Shown here: piece by piece, positions 1 to 11,024 of the stretch | Layout: each line of letters begins with the position of its first letter | Position numbering within the stretch: position 1 is the first letter of the stretch | Source of the DNA: Agaricus subrufescens | Lineage: Eukaryota; Basidiomycota; Agaricomycetes; Agaricales; Agaricaceae | Direction of reading: 5' to 3' | NCBI GenBank assembly: GCA_029945375.1 | Contig: CM057065.1 | Coordinates: forward strand, 2,046,001 to 2,110,000 | DNA: 64,000 nt | Program-made: the position numbers and the translations under genes | Notes under the pieces: generated by a model | Database searches by the model: none | Told to the model about the DNA's origin: nothing | What the model saw: only the letters and a program-made list of their open reading frames with translations

Positions 1-225
1 TGGGACGTGCACCCTGAAGATGTTACTCCAGGTTTTGATTTCGAGACGATGGTTCAAAGAAAGATGGAGGGGTGCATTGGATCGTATATCAACCAAATGC
101 AGAAAGAAGACAAGGAGGGAGGGAATTTGAGTGATACGCAGATACGAAAAATCGCTATGCGGGATGAGAAAGCGAGGGCGAAGAACAAGAAGATGATGAA
201 GATGAAACCAAAGCGAGCGCGATAA
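1..225 (+). CDS. 3' end of an unidentified gene (partial)
   Basis: The frame is open from the first base of the window (TGG GAC GTG...) to a TAA at 223-225, giving about 74 C-terminal residues. The end of the protein is rich in Lys, Arg and Met (run of KNKKMMKMKPKRAR), a basic tail of the kind seen in nucleolar or RNA-binding proteins. The part before it (PGFDFETMVQRKMEGC) looks like folded coding sequence, with codon use like the other genes here. I do not recognise the family. The gene starts outside the window, so nothing can be said about its N-terminus or intron structure. It marks the left border of the LysM cluster. Confidence 0.55.
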   Translation, partial: WDVHPEDVTPGFDFETMVQRKMEGCIGSYINQMQKEDKEGGNLSDTQIRKIAMRDEKARAKNKKMMKMKPKRAR

Positions 226-1100
226 TGATGAGATCACCCGAAACAGTTTTAGGGATCTCTCGCGGGCTCACTTGTATGGTCTTTGCAACTGCTGTTTCTG
301 GTGAGAACCACCCAGGTAAGGCATGTCAGTGACATCTGTTCGGCAAGCCTCGGGCAATCCGCTTTTGGCCACCCCTCTTTACAGACGGTCTCTACTACTC
401 TATGACTACTTTAATGTGATAATGATTTTGTTGAGCGCCTCGGCGCTTTGGATGCTTAGGCCCGTACTTTGTTATCAAGCGGCAGACTTGAGAATATTCG
501 ACGGTTGGTCCAAGTCTCCTATGTCTATCTATTGATATCGATAATGACAGGCTCACGATGCGAGGTTGTCAAGGGGAAGATCCGATCTCGTTCCTTTTCA
601 GGTCGCTGTCATATTGTTATCTTGACGGTGAGATAGTGTTTCGGAGTTGTGTACACATTAGATGATTGATGTTGAAGATTTCGACTACTTGGGGGCGTGT
701 CCGTGAATTTAAGATTTGAGGGTATGTCTATAGATATATGTGGGGATCTTGGCGACCTCCTGATGATAAGTAATCCAAGGTCAGTCACTTTACCGAGTTC
801 GCCATGATTTTTTACGTTTCATGATGGACCCCTTTTTTTGAGTATTGGTGTTATTTTTGGTTCGTTTGGCTCCAAAGGTTACGATAGGCGTTTGTTGGTG
901 TGACGAGGAAGGGTGGAGCGGGTGGTCCTGCAGGTTCCACAATAATTAGGTTATTGTTAAGGTGGGAGTGTTTCGTTGTCACATAAGATTTGTTTTTCTA
1001 TTCTGATTTTAATATTACATATAACATGAACGAATATATTTAAGGTTTGAGTTCTTGGTACTTTGTAACATATCTGTTACTAGGTTGAACTGAGAAAGTG
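226..1100. other. Intergenic stretch, no gene seen
   Basis: About 0.9 kb between the partial gene and LysM copy A. It is AT-rich with T runs and has only short open frames that look random. It includes the 3' flank of LysM copy A, which runs on the minus strand. Confidence 0.5.
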
Positions 1101-1509
1101 CTAGTTCAGAGGAATGCAAATCGACTACAGGGTTTTTTTTAATGTTAGTGATTGATCTTTGAAAAGTGGTATAAGGAGATTCTGACCTGGGCAGGAACCA
1201 AGTTGGTGCAACCGGCGTTGATGTTTGGATTTGCTGCAATGATTGCGGCACTAGAAAAAAGTAAGATTCGATTTTTTTTTGGAGAGGGTTCATAAATTAC
1301 TAACGCGGTGACGCCGAACATGGACCCGATAGTGGTACAGGTATCGCCGCTTTTGACTACGTAGATGGCTCCATCACAGAACTTTGAGTCGGCGTGGACG
1401 GATGCTGTAAATATTGGTTTTGTGTTAGGTGTGTTTGTTCTTTTGAGATGTGTGTATTTGACTTACCGACGACGGCGAGGACGATGGCGAAGAGAGTTTT
1501 GGTGAACAT
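1101..1509 (-). CDS. Secreted single-LysM protein, copy A
   Basis: Four exons on the minus strand: 1467-1509, 1305-1404, 1187-1250 and 1101-1124, joined at GTAAGT, GTTAGT and GTCAGA donors. They give 76 residues ending in TAG. The first 19 residues form a signal peptide (MFTKTLFAIV... ending SVHA). One LysM domain follows: C-x-G-A-I-Y-V-V-K-S-G-D-T-C near residue 25-38, NPNINAGCTNL, then a short last exon with ICIP. The four cysteines expected of fungal LysM effectors are present. LysM domains bind chitin or related N-acetylglucosamine polymers; in secreted single-LysM proteins this usually masks hyphal chitin. This is the most diverged copy: it keeps SGD where B and C have GGD, and ends SICIPLN instead of ALCIPA. 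Upstream it shares a roughly 1 kb module with the other copies. The exact role is inferred from the family. Confidence 0.88.
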
Positions 1510-1574
1510 TTTGTTTTTTGGTGTTGACTCGTAGTTTGAGGCGATGGAGGAAAGGTACTGTTAGATTGAGGGAT

Positions 1575-1580
1575 TTTATA
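1575..1580 (-). promoter_or_regulatory. TATA box of LysM copy A
   Basis: TATAAA on the minus strand (GGTATAAAATCC context), about 66 bases upstream of the copy A start codon. The same element lies at the same spacing in all six copies. Confidence 0.6.
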
Positions 1581-4500
1581 CCTTTCATCGGATTACCTTC
1601 ATCGGATTATCGGGCAGTTAGTTCAGTATAACTCCTTCTAGAGCTGCTATTTTCTGCATTGATATGTACCTGGTAAGTGTGATGGTACCGTCTTCCCCGC
1701 ACATGCAGATAGGATATGTCTAAAAATTAGCATCAACACACTAAAAGCGACGGGCAATTCGGCGAAGTCACCGCAAGAAGCCCTGAAGGGAGGTTATTTA
1801 TTCCTCTCATGGCGGGCACGAATTAATGCGGGCCTGAAAAAAAAAGAATGGTTAATGAGCCTCTTGATGAAATTTTGCCATCGGCTTTAACTCTAATGTC
1901 CTCTGGTGCGTCTTGATGACTGGCGCTTTTGTTTTCAGTGTGACGTTCTGCCCATTACCGCAGCACTTGTCCTCGGTGCTATTATAGTACTCATGCCAAT
2001 CAAATTGGTCTTCTTAACGAGACCCTGTGTCGTTAAAAATATTCCAAAGCCTAGGCTCTTGATGCTCATCTAGACCTGCGTTTTTGTAGTATATTTGTTA
2101 GTATTTCAGGTGACCAGAAGAGCATCAAGCTAGACAGGCACCAGTAATGCGAAGGAATGGACGATATATTTCACCTGCAATGCGTTCACTTTCGGCAGAC
2201 AAAATACTGGTCCAATCCCTTTTTAGTGTCTTAACAGCACTCGGCGGTTCTCCAGCCAGCCGCCAGGATACCGGTAGTACAGTGGCGGTAAGTAGGAGCA
2301 TTATCGGAATTGACGGTCCGTTGCAGCGTCAAAAACCATGAAGCACAGGCGGTAGTAGCTATTTTATGTCCAAAATTAGGTCGAATTAGCGGTGGTTAGT
2401 ACCCGTGGTGAATGGTCGACGGTATTCTTTTTTGTTGCCATCACGCACATGACATTTCGGTACCGGCCGTCCTCGACCGTGATAGTGGGGGAATAGGGCC
2501 CACTGGTGAGAGGAACTGTCAGTCGTGAGCAAGGAATCGAGAAAAACAGCTTGGCATACACATGTATTTTGCGGAACTTGTATTCCGATGTTGTTGGGCT
2601 CGTTTAAAATAGCTGTATTAGTGATCCAAAAATAAATTGTTTCTAGAACTTCTGATTCTCGCTATTTCTTTCTTTGTGGCATTGTTTTACTTTTTCTGGT
2701 TGAGCCCCTGAAGCCGGCGGTCTGTAACAGCACCTCCAGCTTGATGGGCGCCATGATGACAATGAAAACATGCTCCGTCTAGTAGCACTATTGAACTTAA
2801 TCGGGACGGTAAATAAATCTCGGGTGACTTGACCTACCCCTGGGCTTCGGGCCTTTCGAATGTAAACAACATGTCTACCTTCCACATTCAATGTGATAGT
2901 GGCTGCTCAGCTTGAGCTTGGTGCGTCTCCCACGACTCAAACCTTAACTCAGAACGACCGGTTTACTAATACAGCGATAATCGTCTGTTATGAAAGCATA
3001 AATTTTTCTTTGCCGTATTACTTGACGAGAATCAGGTAAATGTTAACGTTATATTGGAAGGTTCGGGAATCGGCGCACTTGTTCTGACACCTTCTACTTC
3101 GTAAGTATGATCGACATATGCCTCACCTCAGACTAGTTTAAGTCACCTAAACTTCATCTAATTTCAACTACGAGCTTTTACACAATAATTTTCCTTTTCC
3201 TGTTCTACTTCATGTTCAGACATACAAAGGAAAAGTAGTCTCACAAACGTGTCCTCGGAGTTTTCAGGCCACGGACTTACCATCGGTATACTCCTCTCTT
3301 GGAAAATCGCGAAACGATCCCGAACTGTATCATATGGCTGTGTCCCCCCGAATAGATTACTTTTGGTAGGTCTGGGACTGGTTGTGGCCTTCCTGCCCGT
3401 ATTACTGGTTCCAAGATCAATCTGGGGCAATCTCTGGCAGTTCTGTTCATGTAGATTGTGATGATATTGCACCTCCAAGTCAGCCTTTCATTTGTGTGGC
3501 TAATAATCAGGCCTGGAGCTGTGCTGGTTGCGGTGTCGGGTGCATTAATTGGAATGGAAAGGTGGCTTTTTTGGGGGTGTACAGGGGCACCAATCGCTTG
3601 GCTCGACCGCAGGAATATAAATCGGCTGCGACAGATTTACTTGGCAGTGGCCGAAGAAGCAGACGAGGGAGTGCATTTCTTCCGGCTCCAAGCTAGTGTT
3701 GCCCTCGTGCACGCTCCATCTTTCAACATGCATAACGTTAAGTGGAAACAATTGGCGTCCTGTGCGATCCAGGGCACTAGAAGCACTCCGTTTTCAAATC
3801 GGGATCATCTTCCGGGTTTTTCCAGAAAGAATCCTTCGCTGCCTAATTCAAGAAAAACGAACTACAAAAACTGGCTGATAAATAAATTTCCACGCTTTTC
3901 CGGCCCGACGTTACATGTAATGACAATAACTGTTGTCTGCGTACTGCAACAACTCCTCTTTCAGCTTCACAAGTAATATCTGCAACTGATCTACAACACG
4001 GCCAGGGTGAAAGTAGACTTAATAGAACAGGAATGGTATTAGGTGGCCAATGACTACCCATTCAAGAACAACAAGTTGTCGTATGGTGCGTTAACTCATT
4101 TTTTTACATTTTACTTGAAAAGAGAGTCAACAATGCTATAAAGCCGCCTTGGTCCTTAAGAGAGGGTTCTCCTACTGGCATGTTCTCATAGGTTGGACAT
4201 ATGACTACGTAGGCTGGACTAGGTGAATAAAGGCGCTGAAGTTGACAGGCAAATGACAAATGCAATACGTATCGACATTCCCAGCTTTTTATTTCACTCA
4301 ATGGATCAGTAATTTTCTTTGTCTGGGCTACAGATGGCGTCAAGCCAAATGGAAAGAACTTGTAAGCCGATGTGAGGAGGATTCAACACTCTCGCTCTTG
4401 GTTGTACAGAGCTCAACAACCAAAAAAAGTGTCCTTTTGGCCAATCGCGTCACCAAGAGTTTATCAGCGGCTCATCAAGCTCTGCGCAATCGAGGTGTAA

Positions 4501-4937
4501 ACGCCCTCAACCCATCCTGGTGTCAAAACGGAAGGGCCGACGATTTTATCTCGGCTAGCGAACAGGCGGTTCAGGTGCGATCGCTGAGAACAAAAAAAAA
4601 AGATACGCTCTGCCCTCCTCGAGTGGACAATGTAACAGGTCTGCACAATAATGATGAGGGATCAGAGATTGGGAGTTATATAAATACTCCTATCATCAGT
4701 AAGTTGATTAATCCGAAAAGATGTATCCATAATGATCGAGTTTAGAATTTCATCTTGAAGATGCTGATGCATCTAAAAAAGAAGAGTGAGTCGTAGTTCG
4801 GTTGTTACGATGGGTTTTAGCTCGTGTGGCGAGAGACGGTAAAGTCGATGGTCCAAAACCCTCAAATCATCAAGCTCCGCGGCAAGACTTTATGGTCACA
4901 CAGAAATCTACCTTCATTCTGAATTCACAATGTATAA
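1581..4937. repeat. Upstream module of copy A and diverged intergenic remnants
   Basis: Stretches of 1600-2600 match, with many changes, the DNA upstream of copies B-F. Examples are the GAGCTGCTATTTTCTGCATTG segment near 1640, a GCGACGGGCAATTCGGCGAAG segment near 1750, and a block near 2250-2380 resembling 6160-6280 and 12130-12250. Between 3100 and 4740 there are open frames of up to 172 codons (for example 3458-3976 plus), but they match nothing known and lack LysM or MAPEG motifs. I read the stretch as old duplicated cassette DNA plus unresolved sequence and see no supportable gene. Confidence 0.45.
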
Positions 4938-5022
4938 CACACAGACACGATCTTCAGACTACAACTTGCAAAATTCACTCTTGCCACCTTGTAACACTTC
5001 CACTACAAGAAGATATATCGCC

Positions 5023-5429
5023 TCAGGCCGGGATGCAAAGAGCCTAATGGTTTCTAGTGTTTCAGCATCAAACGTCAAAATATAATGGCTGAACATTCTG
5101 ACCTGGCCGGGAATCAAGTTGGTGCAACCCGCATTGACACCTGGGTTGGCAGCAATAATCGCCTCACTAAATTATTGGTCAGGATCTCTCGACTACTGCT
5201 ATGGAGGTGTTTGAATACTGACGCGCTGACACCGAATTGTTGCCCAATGCTGAAGCAACTGTCACCACCGACGACGGTGTAGATTTGTCCGGCACACGCG
5301 TCATCAGAAGGAGCAGCGTGGACCGATGCTACAACAGAATATCTCGGGTTATATGCGCCTGTTTTTCAGATGTACTGTTGTCTTACCGACGACGGCGAAG
5401 ACGATGGCGAAGAGAGCTTTGGTGAACAT
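5023..5429 (-). CDS. Secreted single-LysM protein, copy B
   Basis: Exons 5387-5429, 5223-5328, 5103-5166 and 5023-5043 on the minus strand (43, 106, 64 and 21 nt) encode 77 residues ending in TGA. A 19-residue signal peptide is followed by a short linker (APSDDAC) and one LysM domain: IYTVVGGDSC, IAANPGVNAGCTNL, IPGQALCIPA. All four cysteines and the Asn-Pro-Gly core are present. The family binds chitin-type polymers; a role in masking or sensing cell-wall glycan is inferred. The mature protein is predicted to be identical to copy C, which lies in inverted orientation 3 kb away. Position 2 of the usual SGD motif is Gly (GGD) in B and C only. The opposite strand carries open frames across the gene that are only shadows of it. 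Confidence 0.93.
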
Positions 5430-5492
5430 CTTGATTCTTAGTTGACTCGAGGGTTTGAGGCAATGAAGGAATGGGCCTCCACCATGAGGGTT

Positions 5493-5498
5493 CTTATA
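5493..5498 (-). promoter_or_regulatory. TATA box of LysM copy B
   Basis: TATAAG read on the minus strand, about 65 bases before the copy B ATG, in the conserved context CGTATAAGAACCCTCATGG shared with C and E. Confidence 0.6.
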
Positions 5499-6450
5499 CG
5501 TTTCGTCAGACTGACCAGCTCACTATCTCGGCTCATGCTCTACCGTCTAACTCCTTCCAGAGCTGCTATCTCTGCAACCGACAAGTGAGCAACATGTTCG
5601 GCATGATTTACTGGTCTATTTCTGAATGAAATATTTTTATGTATAGCTGAAAGCGACGAGCAATTCTGCGAAACATGCCGCGAGAAGCCCTGGGAAGGGA
5701 CTTCTTTCCGCGCTACGTTTCGAAGTACCATGTGGGTGAGCTCGGGTTTTGATCCTCTTTGCGGAGTATCACTTTCTAATTTCCGGTGCGCAAGGTAAGC
5801 TCTCGTATTGTTCGGAGGCTGATGTGAGTTTCTTCTCACTATTGAGTCACAGTACCTCCCTGTATACTACTAGAAAAATCACGTATACCAAAAAAAACCT
5901 TTGTTGAATGAAACGCTGTATCATTAAACTCACGGTTGAAGTCGCAAGCGATGGGTCCTCGATGCTCAGTTTGGTGCAGATGCCCAATACAATATCTTAA
6001 ATGACCGAGGGGTCACAACACCCAGGCTTCAAACATCGGCAACACTAACGAATCAATGCCAAGGAGCCCTTTCAAGCATACACTTCAATCAGGTTGCCCA
6101 CTGATGAAATACACTTTTCTATCTCGGACACTCAAAAACCTTCTGCTAGCCTAATGGTAACAGTGGTACTGCGACCGTATCTGGTCCTATTATCGGAAAT
6201 AACGGCCCGCGGCAGTGTAAAGTATACTTTGAGCATGACGTCGTAATGGCTGTTTTCCATTCAAAATTAGACCAGCTGAACGTTCTTTTTGCTCCTATTC
6301 TGCCGACTGGTTGATGAGAGTGCTCTTCAGACGGAAGTAATACGCTAATTTGAAAAAAATAGTTCGGCACGCAGATGAGTTTGAGAAGTTTCAACTTGAC
6401 AATGTTGACGTTGCTCAAAATAACCACACCATTGATCGAGGTACACTCTG

Positions 6451-7259
6451 GTGAGAATCTAATCTTTAGAATTCTGATGCTTTCTGATTTTCATACTTTT
6501 CCAGACATTTCTATTTGAGGCATACAAGCGAAGGCCATAACGGCCTCCTGCGCTGAATGGGCAACGTAATCAAATCAAATATTCTCGAGGACGAGTGGAA
6601 ATACAAAGGCTTTACTGTAAAAACTATCACGCTAGTCTTGTCTAGAGTCAACCAAACGGTGCGAGACGAAAATAAACTTGTCTATTCCTGGACAACGGCA
6701 AATCGTGATCACGCTGGGAAAGTACTCAACCTAATAATAGTCGCACTTGCACTGATCACGGCAAGTTTCTAGAGAGCTCACTCGTGCCGCTCATCACACC
6801 ATCAAGGGGCTCTGGACTGTTTCTAATATCTTCGGGTACACGACTTCTCAGGCAGAAACACGGCAGGCCTAGGCAATTCCTGATTCGGCAGGTGCATTGG
6901 GAGAAGCTTCTATCAGGTGATGTCTGCGCACTTCCAATTGTATTAGCTTCTCATTGTATAGTAGTTTTGGAAGTTCATTTAGTCATGGTGAAACGTCAGG
7001 AACATGGAGTAGTCCACAATCAAGACTTCTCGGAAGTACCGTTCCACTGGGATGACTATCCTTGTCATGTGCCTGCCACCGCCTCGAATGTGTTTGTGGG
7101 GTAACAGTGTTACAACAAAAAATCAACCTTGACTCTTTTATACCATCTTAATATTTGCTTTTCAGTTGGATGAATATGTCAACTGTTTCATGGGGGTGGT
7201 CAATACGCACTCACATTACCGAGCTCGCGGCCTACAAAAAGGTTTTCCTAGTAATGATT
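6451..7259. repeat. Spacer of palindrome 1, homologous to spacer of palindrome 2
   Basis: This is the non-palindromic centre between copies B and C. Segments near 6600-6900 match, in the same orientation, 12590-12880 at the centre of the D/E palindrome. One example is TTGTCTATTCCTGGACAACGGCA against CTGTCTATTTCTGGACAATGGCA. Open frames at 6557-6772 and 6784-7104 (plus) are not preserved in the second spacer, so I do not call them genes. Confidence 0.55.
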
Positions 7260-8301
7260 ATATGACTGCTTCGATATGGTAGAGCCTTACCAGAGTTTTG
7301 GAAATGGTTGTCTCACCAGAGTATACTTTTATCATTGCTAAGATTAATTTGAGTAATGCCAAGAACCTCGAAATGAAGCCTCCTAGAACTTGTCTGCGTG
7401 CCGAAATATTTCTCAAGCTATTGCATCGGTCTAACGATAACTCACTACCCAGTCGACGACTCGCGAACAGCATCATGATTATATTAATAAAAACCTTTTC
7501 CGCACCGCGGATACCGGGAACCGTTATGCTGGCCTAATTCTGGAAAGAAGACGAGTACCACCTTATATTGAAAGGGCCATTCTAGGCTGGCGCGGCCCGT
7601 TCCGTCCGGTAACATACCAAACTTCTGTTACTGTGTTACCAATGTCGTCCTATCAAGCTGGAAAAATCATTAAACAATCCCCAGACATGCGAAATACAAC
7701 TATTCGGTGTACCGCCCGATGAAAATGGTTGTGCTGTAAGTTGAATAAACCATCAATTCCTCGTTCTTTAAACGAGCGAGGCTTGACCCTTGTGTTCTTC
7801 CAATCCAAACACTCAAGATATTGCAAACATGTACAGCAAACTGAGCAACAAAACCTCCGTGGAATTGACTATGCTACGGCATAGGGTTCCGTTAAGGATG
7901 ATTATTTCGGTCAAATGGCACAGTCACGGTGACAAACGCTGCGATACGGTAATAAGATACTCGTGCTAACCGTGAAAACTTGCGAGGGCTCGCCTTGTGT
8001 ACCGGATCATTAGAGAGTGATACTCCACAAAGAGAATCAAAACCCGAGCTCACCCACATGGTACTTCAAAACGTAGTGCAGAAAGATATCCCTTCCAAGA
8101 GCTTCTCGCGGCATGTTTCGCAGAATTGCTCGTCGCTTTCAGCTATACACAAAAATATTTCATTCAGAAATAAATCAGTAACATCATGCCGAACATGTTG
8201 CTCACTTGTTGATTGCAGAAACAGCAGCTCTACGAGGAGTTAGACGGCCGAGCATGAGCCGAGATAGTGAGCTGTAGTGGGCTGGTTAGTCTGACGAAAC
8301 G

Positions 8302-8307
8302 TATAAG
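8302..8307 (+). promoter_or_regulatory. TATA box of LysM copy C
   Basis: TATAAG 64-69 bases upstream of the copy C ATG, identical in context to copy B. Confidence 0.6.
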
Positions 8308-8370
8308 AACCCTCATGGTGGAGGCCCATTCCTTCATTGCCTCAAACCTTCGAGTCAACTAAGAATCAAG

Positions 8371-8777
8371 ATGTTCACCAAAGCTCTCTTCGCCATCGTC
8401 TTTGCCGTCGTCGGTAAGACAGCGGTACATCTGAAAAACAGGCGCATCTAACCCGAGATATTCTGTTGTAGCATCGGTCCACGCTGCTCCTTCTGATGAC
8501 GCGTGTGCCGGACAAATCTACACCGTCGTCGGTGGTGACAGTTGCTTCAGCATTGGGCAACAATTCGGTGTCAGCGCGTCAGTATTCAAACACCTCCATA
8601 GCAGTAGTCGAGAGATCCTGACCAATAATTTAGTGAGGCGATTATTGCTGCCAACCCAGGTGTCAATGCGGGTTGCACCAACTTGATTCCCGGCCAGGTC
8701 AGAATGTTCAGCCATTATATTTTGACGTTTGATGCTGAAACACTAGAAACCACTAGGCTCTTTGCATCCCGGCCTGA
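8371..8777 (+). CDS. Secreted single-LysM protein, copy C
   Basis: Exons 8371-8413, 8472-8577, 8634-8697 and 8757-8777 use donors GTAAGA, GTCAGT and GTCAGA, with acceptors TGTAG, TTTAG and CTAG. They encode 77 residues predicted identical to copy B; the one exon-1 difference I noticed (TTT against TTC) is silent. The product has a signal peptide, four cysteines and a complete LysM core (IYTVVGGDSC ... NPGVNAGC ... ALCIPA). It is followed 722 bp downstream, on the same strand, by the MAPEG-family gene. A chitin-binding role is inferred from the family. The near identity of B and C, including introns, points to very recent duplication or ongoing gene conversion. Confidence 0.93.
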
Positions 8778-9499
8778 GGCGATATATCTTCTTGTAGTGG
8801 AAGTGTTACAAGGTGGCAAGAGTGAATTTTGCAAGTTGTAGTCTGAAGATCGTGTCTGTGTACTATGCGTTGTGAAACTAGAATGGAATCAAATGTTGGT
8901 TTGAAGAGAAACTGACCATAGCATGATTCAACTGCCTCTCGGACTGTCTGTTGCACGAACCCATGTTGGATATACGAATGTCTATCATGGGGCTGAAGAC
9001 CATAATCCAAACGTCTGCTCCATGCTCGCAGTGTTCATGGAATCAACGCTGAAGAGGGATTGATCCTAGATTACGCAAGCCGGCGGCGGTGCGGCCTGGA
9101 GCAGTCGATGATGATGAAATCAAACTTTCTGATGGGCTGGGTGGCAGCCGCAATACCGACAGAGCCCTGAGATTAGTTGTTAACTGAAAGCCGTCAACAT
9201 TTTCGGATGACTTTAACGGAGACAACCAGACGGTGGGTGCAGGATGCGGAAAGCATATAAGGCGTTTATTACTTTCGATTATTTGCTGACCTAGTCCCGT
9301 TACTTCGGAGTTCAAAATCAACAGGATGCGATTGGAGATTGTACAACTCTTACTGGGATAATGATAGCCCGAGGTGGGATAATGATGGACAAAACCGGAA
9401 TTTGATGGAATGACATGCGAAGCATCATATTTAGGGTGCCACTTCCTCGTTGAACTATTCTCCCACCATCCAAGGCCCCATTCTAACCTCCTTTATAAA
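8778..9499. other. LysM-MAPEG intergenic segment
   Basis: The segment between copy C and the MAPEG gene. Parts recur in direct orientation downstream of copy E (GGTTTCTGATGGGCTAAGTGAC near 14970, against 9125) and of copy F (ATTGAACTATTCTC near 17240, against 9450). No gene is seen. Confidence 0.5.
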
Positions 9500-10373
9500 A
9501 TGCTAGGCTTTGTCCCTTCTAGTCCACTATCGTTGTACTCCATTCCCGTGGTCTATTTCACAGCTTTCTATCCTGGTACCTTGAAGGTACTTTTGGGTTC
9601 GATACGATGCTTAGCGCTTCATTGACACTGGTTTCCTTGTAGTTCCTCAACATCCACAGTACCATCGGTTACGACAAGTAAGTGATAGATTTATGACTTG
9701 TCATTCATAACGCCGACCGAAATGCGTTTGTAGTGTTACGCCTCGTGGAAACGTAGGAAAACTGGGAGAGAACAGAAATCTCACACCCGAATTTGTGGGA
9801 AAAGTCCAACGAATGGAAGGCGCTCATCTCGTGAGTTTGGAGATGCACTGATCGTATTTTTGATGAGCCGGGACACTCATTTGTTGAAGAACGGGGTGGA
9901 GAATTTCCCTGTTTGGACAGCAGCCATCGTAAGTTTCACTTGACCCACCGCTGCCCGAAGGTTCGTGATCCAAATGATTTATAGCTTATGGGGAATATGG
10001 CTGGGCTTGACCATGGTTATTTGAATAAGATGTCTTTGGTATAGTGCGTTCAATCTGTTTATCGGCTCGGGCAGTGTGCGATGGTACTCATTGCTACTAT
10101 CCAGCATCGCGACACGGATCTTGTACAACCAAATTTATATCAATCAGACAAAGAATTCTGTCGGCTGGATTAGGTAGGTCTAGGATCGTGGGGATGGTAG
10201 CTTGAAAATGAAGAGAGTATCTAACACACATCCCTTATATAGGACTTTAACGTTCTTCGTTTCTACTAGTAAGTCTTGACGTTTCACGGATCTTAAACTT
10301 CATTGATGGGTGATCCCTTTTAGGTTTGCCACTGACTATTATGATCAAAGCTGCGAAGAAAATGGCTGCTTGA
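9500..10373 (+). CDS. MAPEG-family membrane protein
   Basis: Eight exons (9500-9586, 9643-9677, 9734-9830, 9890-9928, 9985-10043, 10105-10173, 10243-10268, 10324-10373) keep frame throughout and give 153 residues. The protein carries the MAPEG signature around residues 55-95: NPRG-like VTPRGNVG, then RMEGAHLNGVENFPVW and AAILMGNMAGLD, followed by TRILYNQIYI and a last helix with TIMIKAAKKMAA. MAPEG proteins are small four-helix membrane enzymes (microsomal glutathione transferase or leukotriene C4 synthase type). Fungal members usually conjugate glutathione to hydrophobic substrates or peroxides; the substrate here is unknown. The gene lies inside the LysM cluster on the same strand as copy C. 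A deleted copy lies after LysM copy F, so it was duplicated with the LysM cassette. Confidence 0.9.
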
Positions 10374-11024
10374 ATACGTGTTCGAGTATGTACTAATATG
10401 TTTGGAAAAAGCGTTAATGAATTTTGTGTGAGAGACCCTACTCCTGAAGAAGGCTACACACCGTCCTCCTGGGCGCGTAGAGCTTCAACTTACATCTTCG
10501 ACGGTAATATAGCGGTATGATGGGCGTGCAACTCAAGGTAGTCAGAGTGATTTTCGAAAGCTACAGTCCGATGATAGCCTATACTAGGTGGAACCAGACT
10601 GAAAGTGGAACTTCCGCATTGCTGTAAGGCCCTGGACGTATCTTATCCTGTGTTGGTGATGAGAGCGAGGTTTCTAGTGAGCTGGGTGACAATCGTCATG
10701 CCGACCAACTGAGCCCTGAAAAAAAGTTGCTGCGTAAAAGTCATTAACATCTTGAGTGACTTCGCTGAGAACGTGTAGCAATTGACAGAAAATAGTTGTA
10801 ATAGTAAGACCTGAAGGGAAAGGGAAGAAAAGAATAAGTACTTGACCTTCTTTTTGTTTTATGTTATTTGCTCTTCCGCGATCCGTATAGTCAATCGTCA
10901 CACAAGAATTGGCTTTCATTTCTAATTTCACTATTACACACAAACCATCTTTGGACTACGACTCCCAATATTCACCTTGCCACGTAGTGCTTTTGCTACC
11001 GGCTTGAGCAGAAGATCTACCCCC
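10374..11024. repeat. Junction of two cassette flanks
   Basis: The segment 10600-10890 resembles, in direct orientation, the 3' flank of copy E near 14940-15110. Examples are GGTTTCTAGTGAGCTGGGTGAC against GGTTTCTGATGGGCTAAGTGAC, and GTTATTTGCTCTTCCGCGATC against GTTGGTTGATGTTCCGCAATC. From about 10893 the sequence becomes the inverted counterpart of copy E's immediate 3' flank. This looks like a recombination scar joining a plus-oriented flank to the minus-oriented copy D. Confidence 0.5.

Larger units (their letters stand above)
4938..6450 (-). repeat. Left arm of palindrome 1 (carries LysM copy B)
   Basis: This arm is the inverted counterpart of about 7260-8866. The inner part, 4938-5840 against about 7985-8866, is nearly identical and covers the gene, its promoter and its 3' flank. 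Similarity ends abruptly past the CGTGTCTGTGT segment near 4940 and 8862. From 5840 to 6450 the arms still align (for example CGGCACGCAGA near 6365 and its complement near 7400) but with many substitutions and indels. Confidence 0.75.
7260..8866 (+). repeat. Right arm of palindrome 1 (carries LysM copy C)
   Basis: Inverted partner of 4938-6450. The gene-proximal 0.9 kb is nearly identical to the left arm. The distal 0.6 kb (7300-7980) is clearly related but diverged. Together with the spacer the palindrome spans about 3.9 kb. Confidence 0.75.

Noticed and set aside
3458..3976. 172-codon plus-strand frame
   Set aside because: No motif, no supported splice sites, overlapping frames of similar length on both strands; looks like chance.
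5085..5425. Plus-strand open frames over LysM copy B, and matching minus-strand frames over copy C (8375-8715)
   Set aside because: They are the reverse complement of the LysM exons. Their apparent conservation only reflects the near identity of the palindrome arms.
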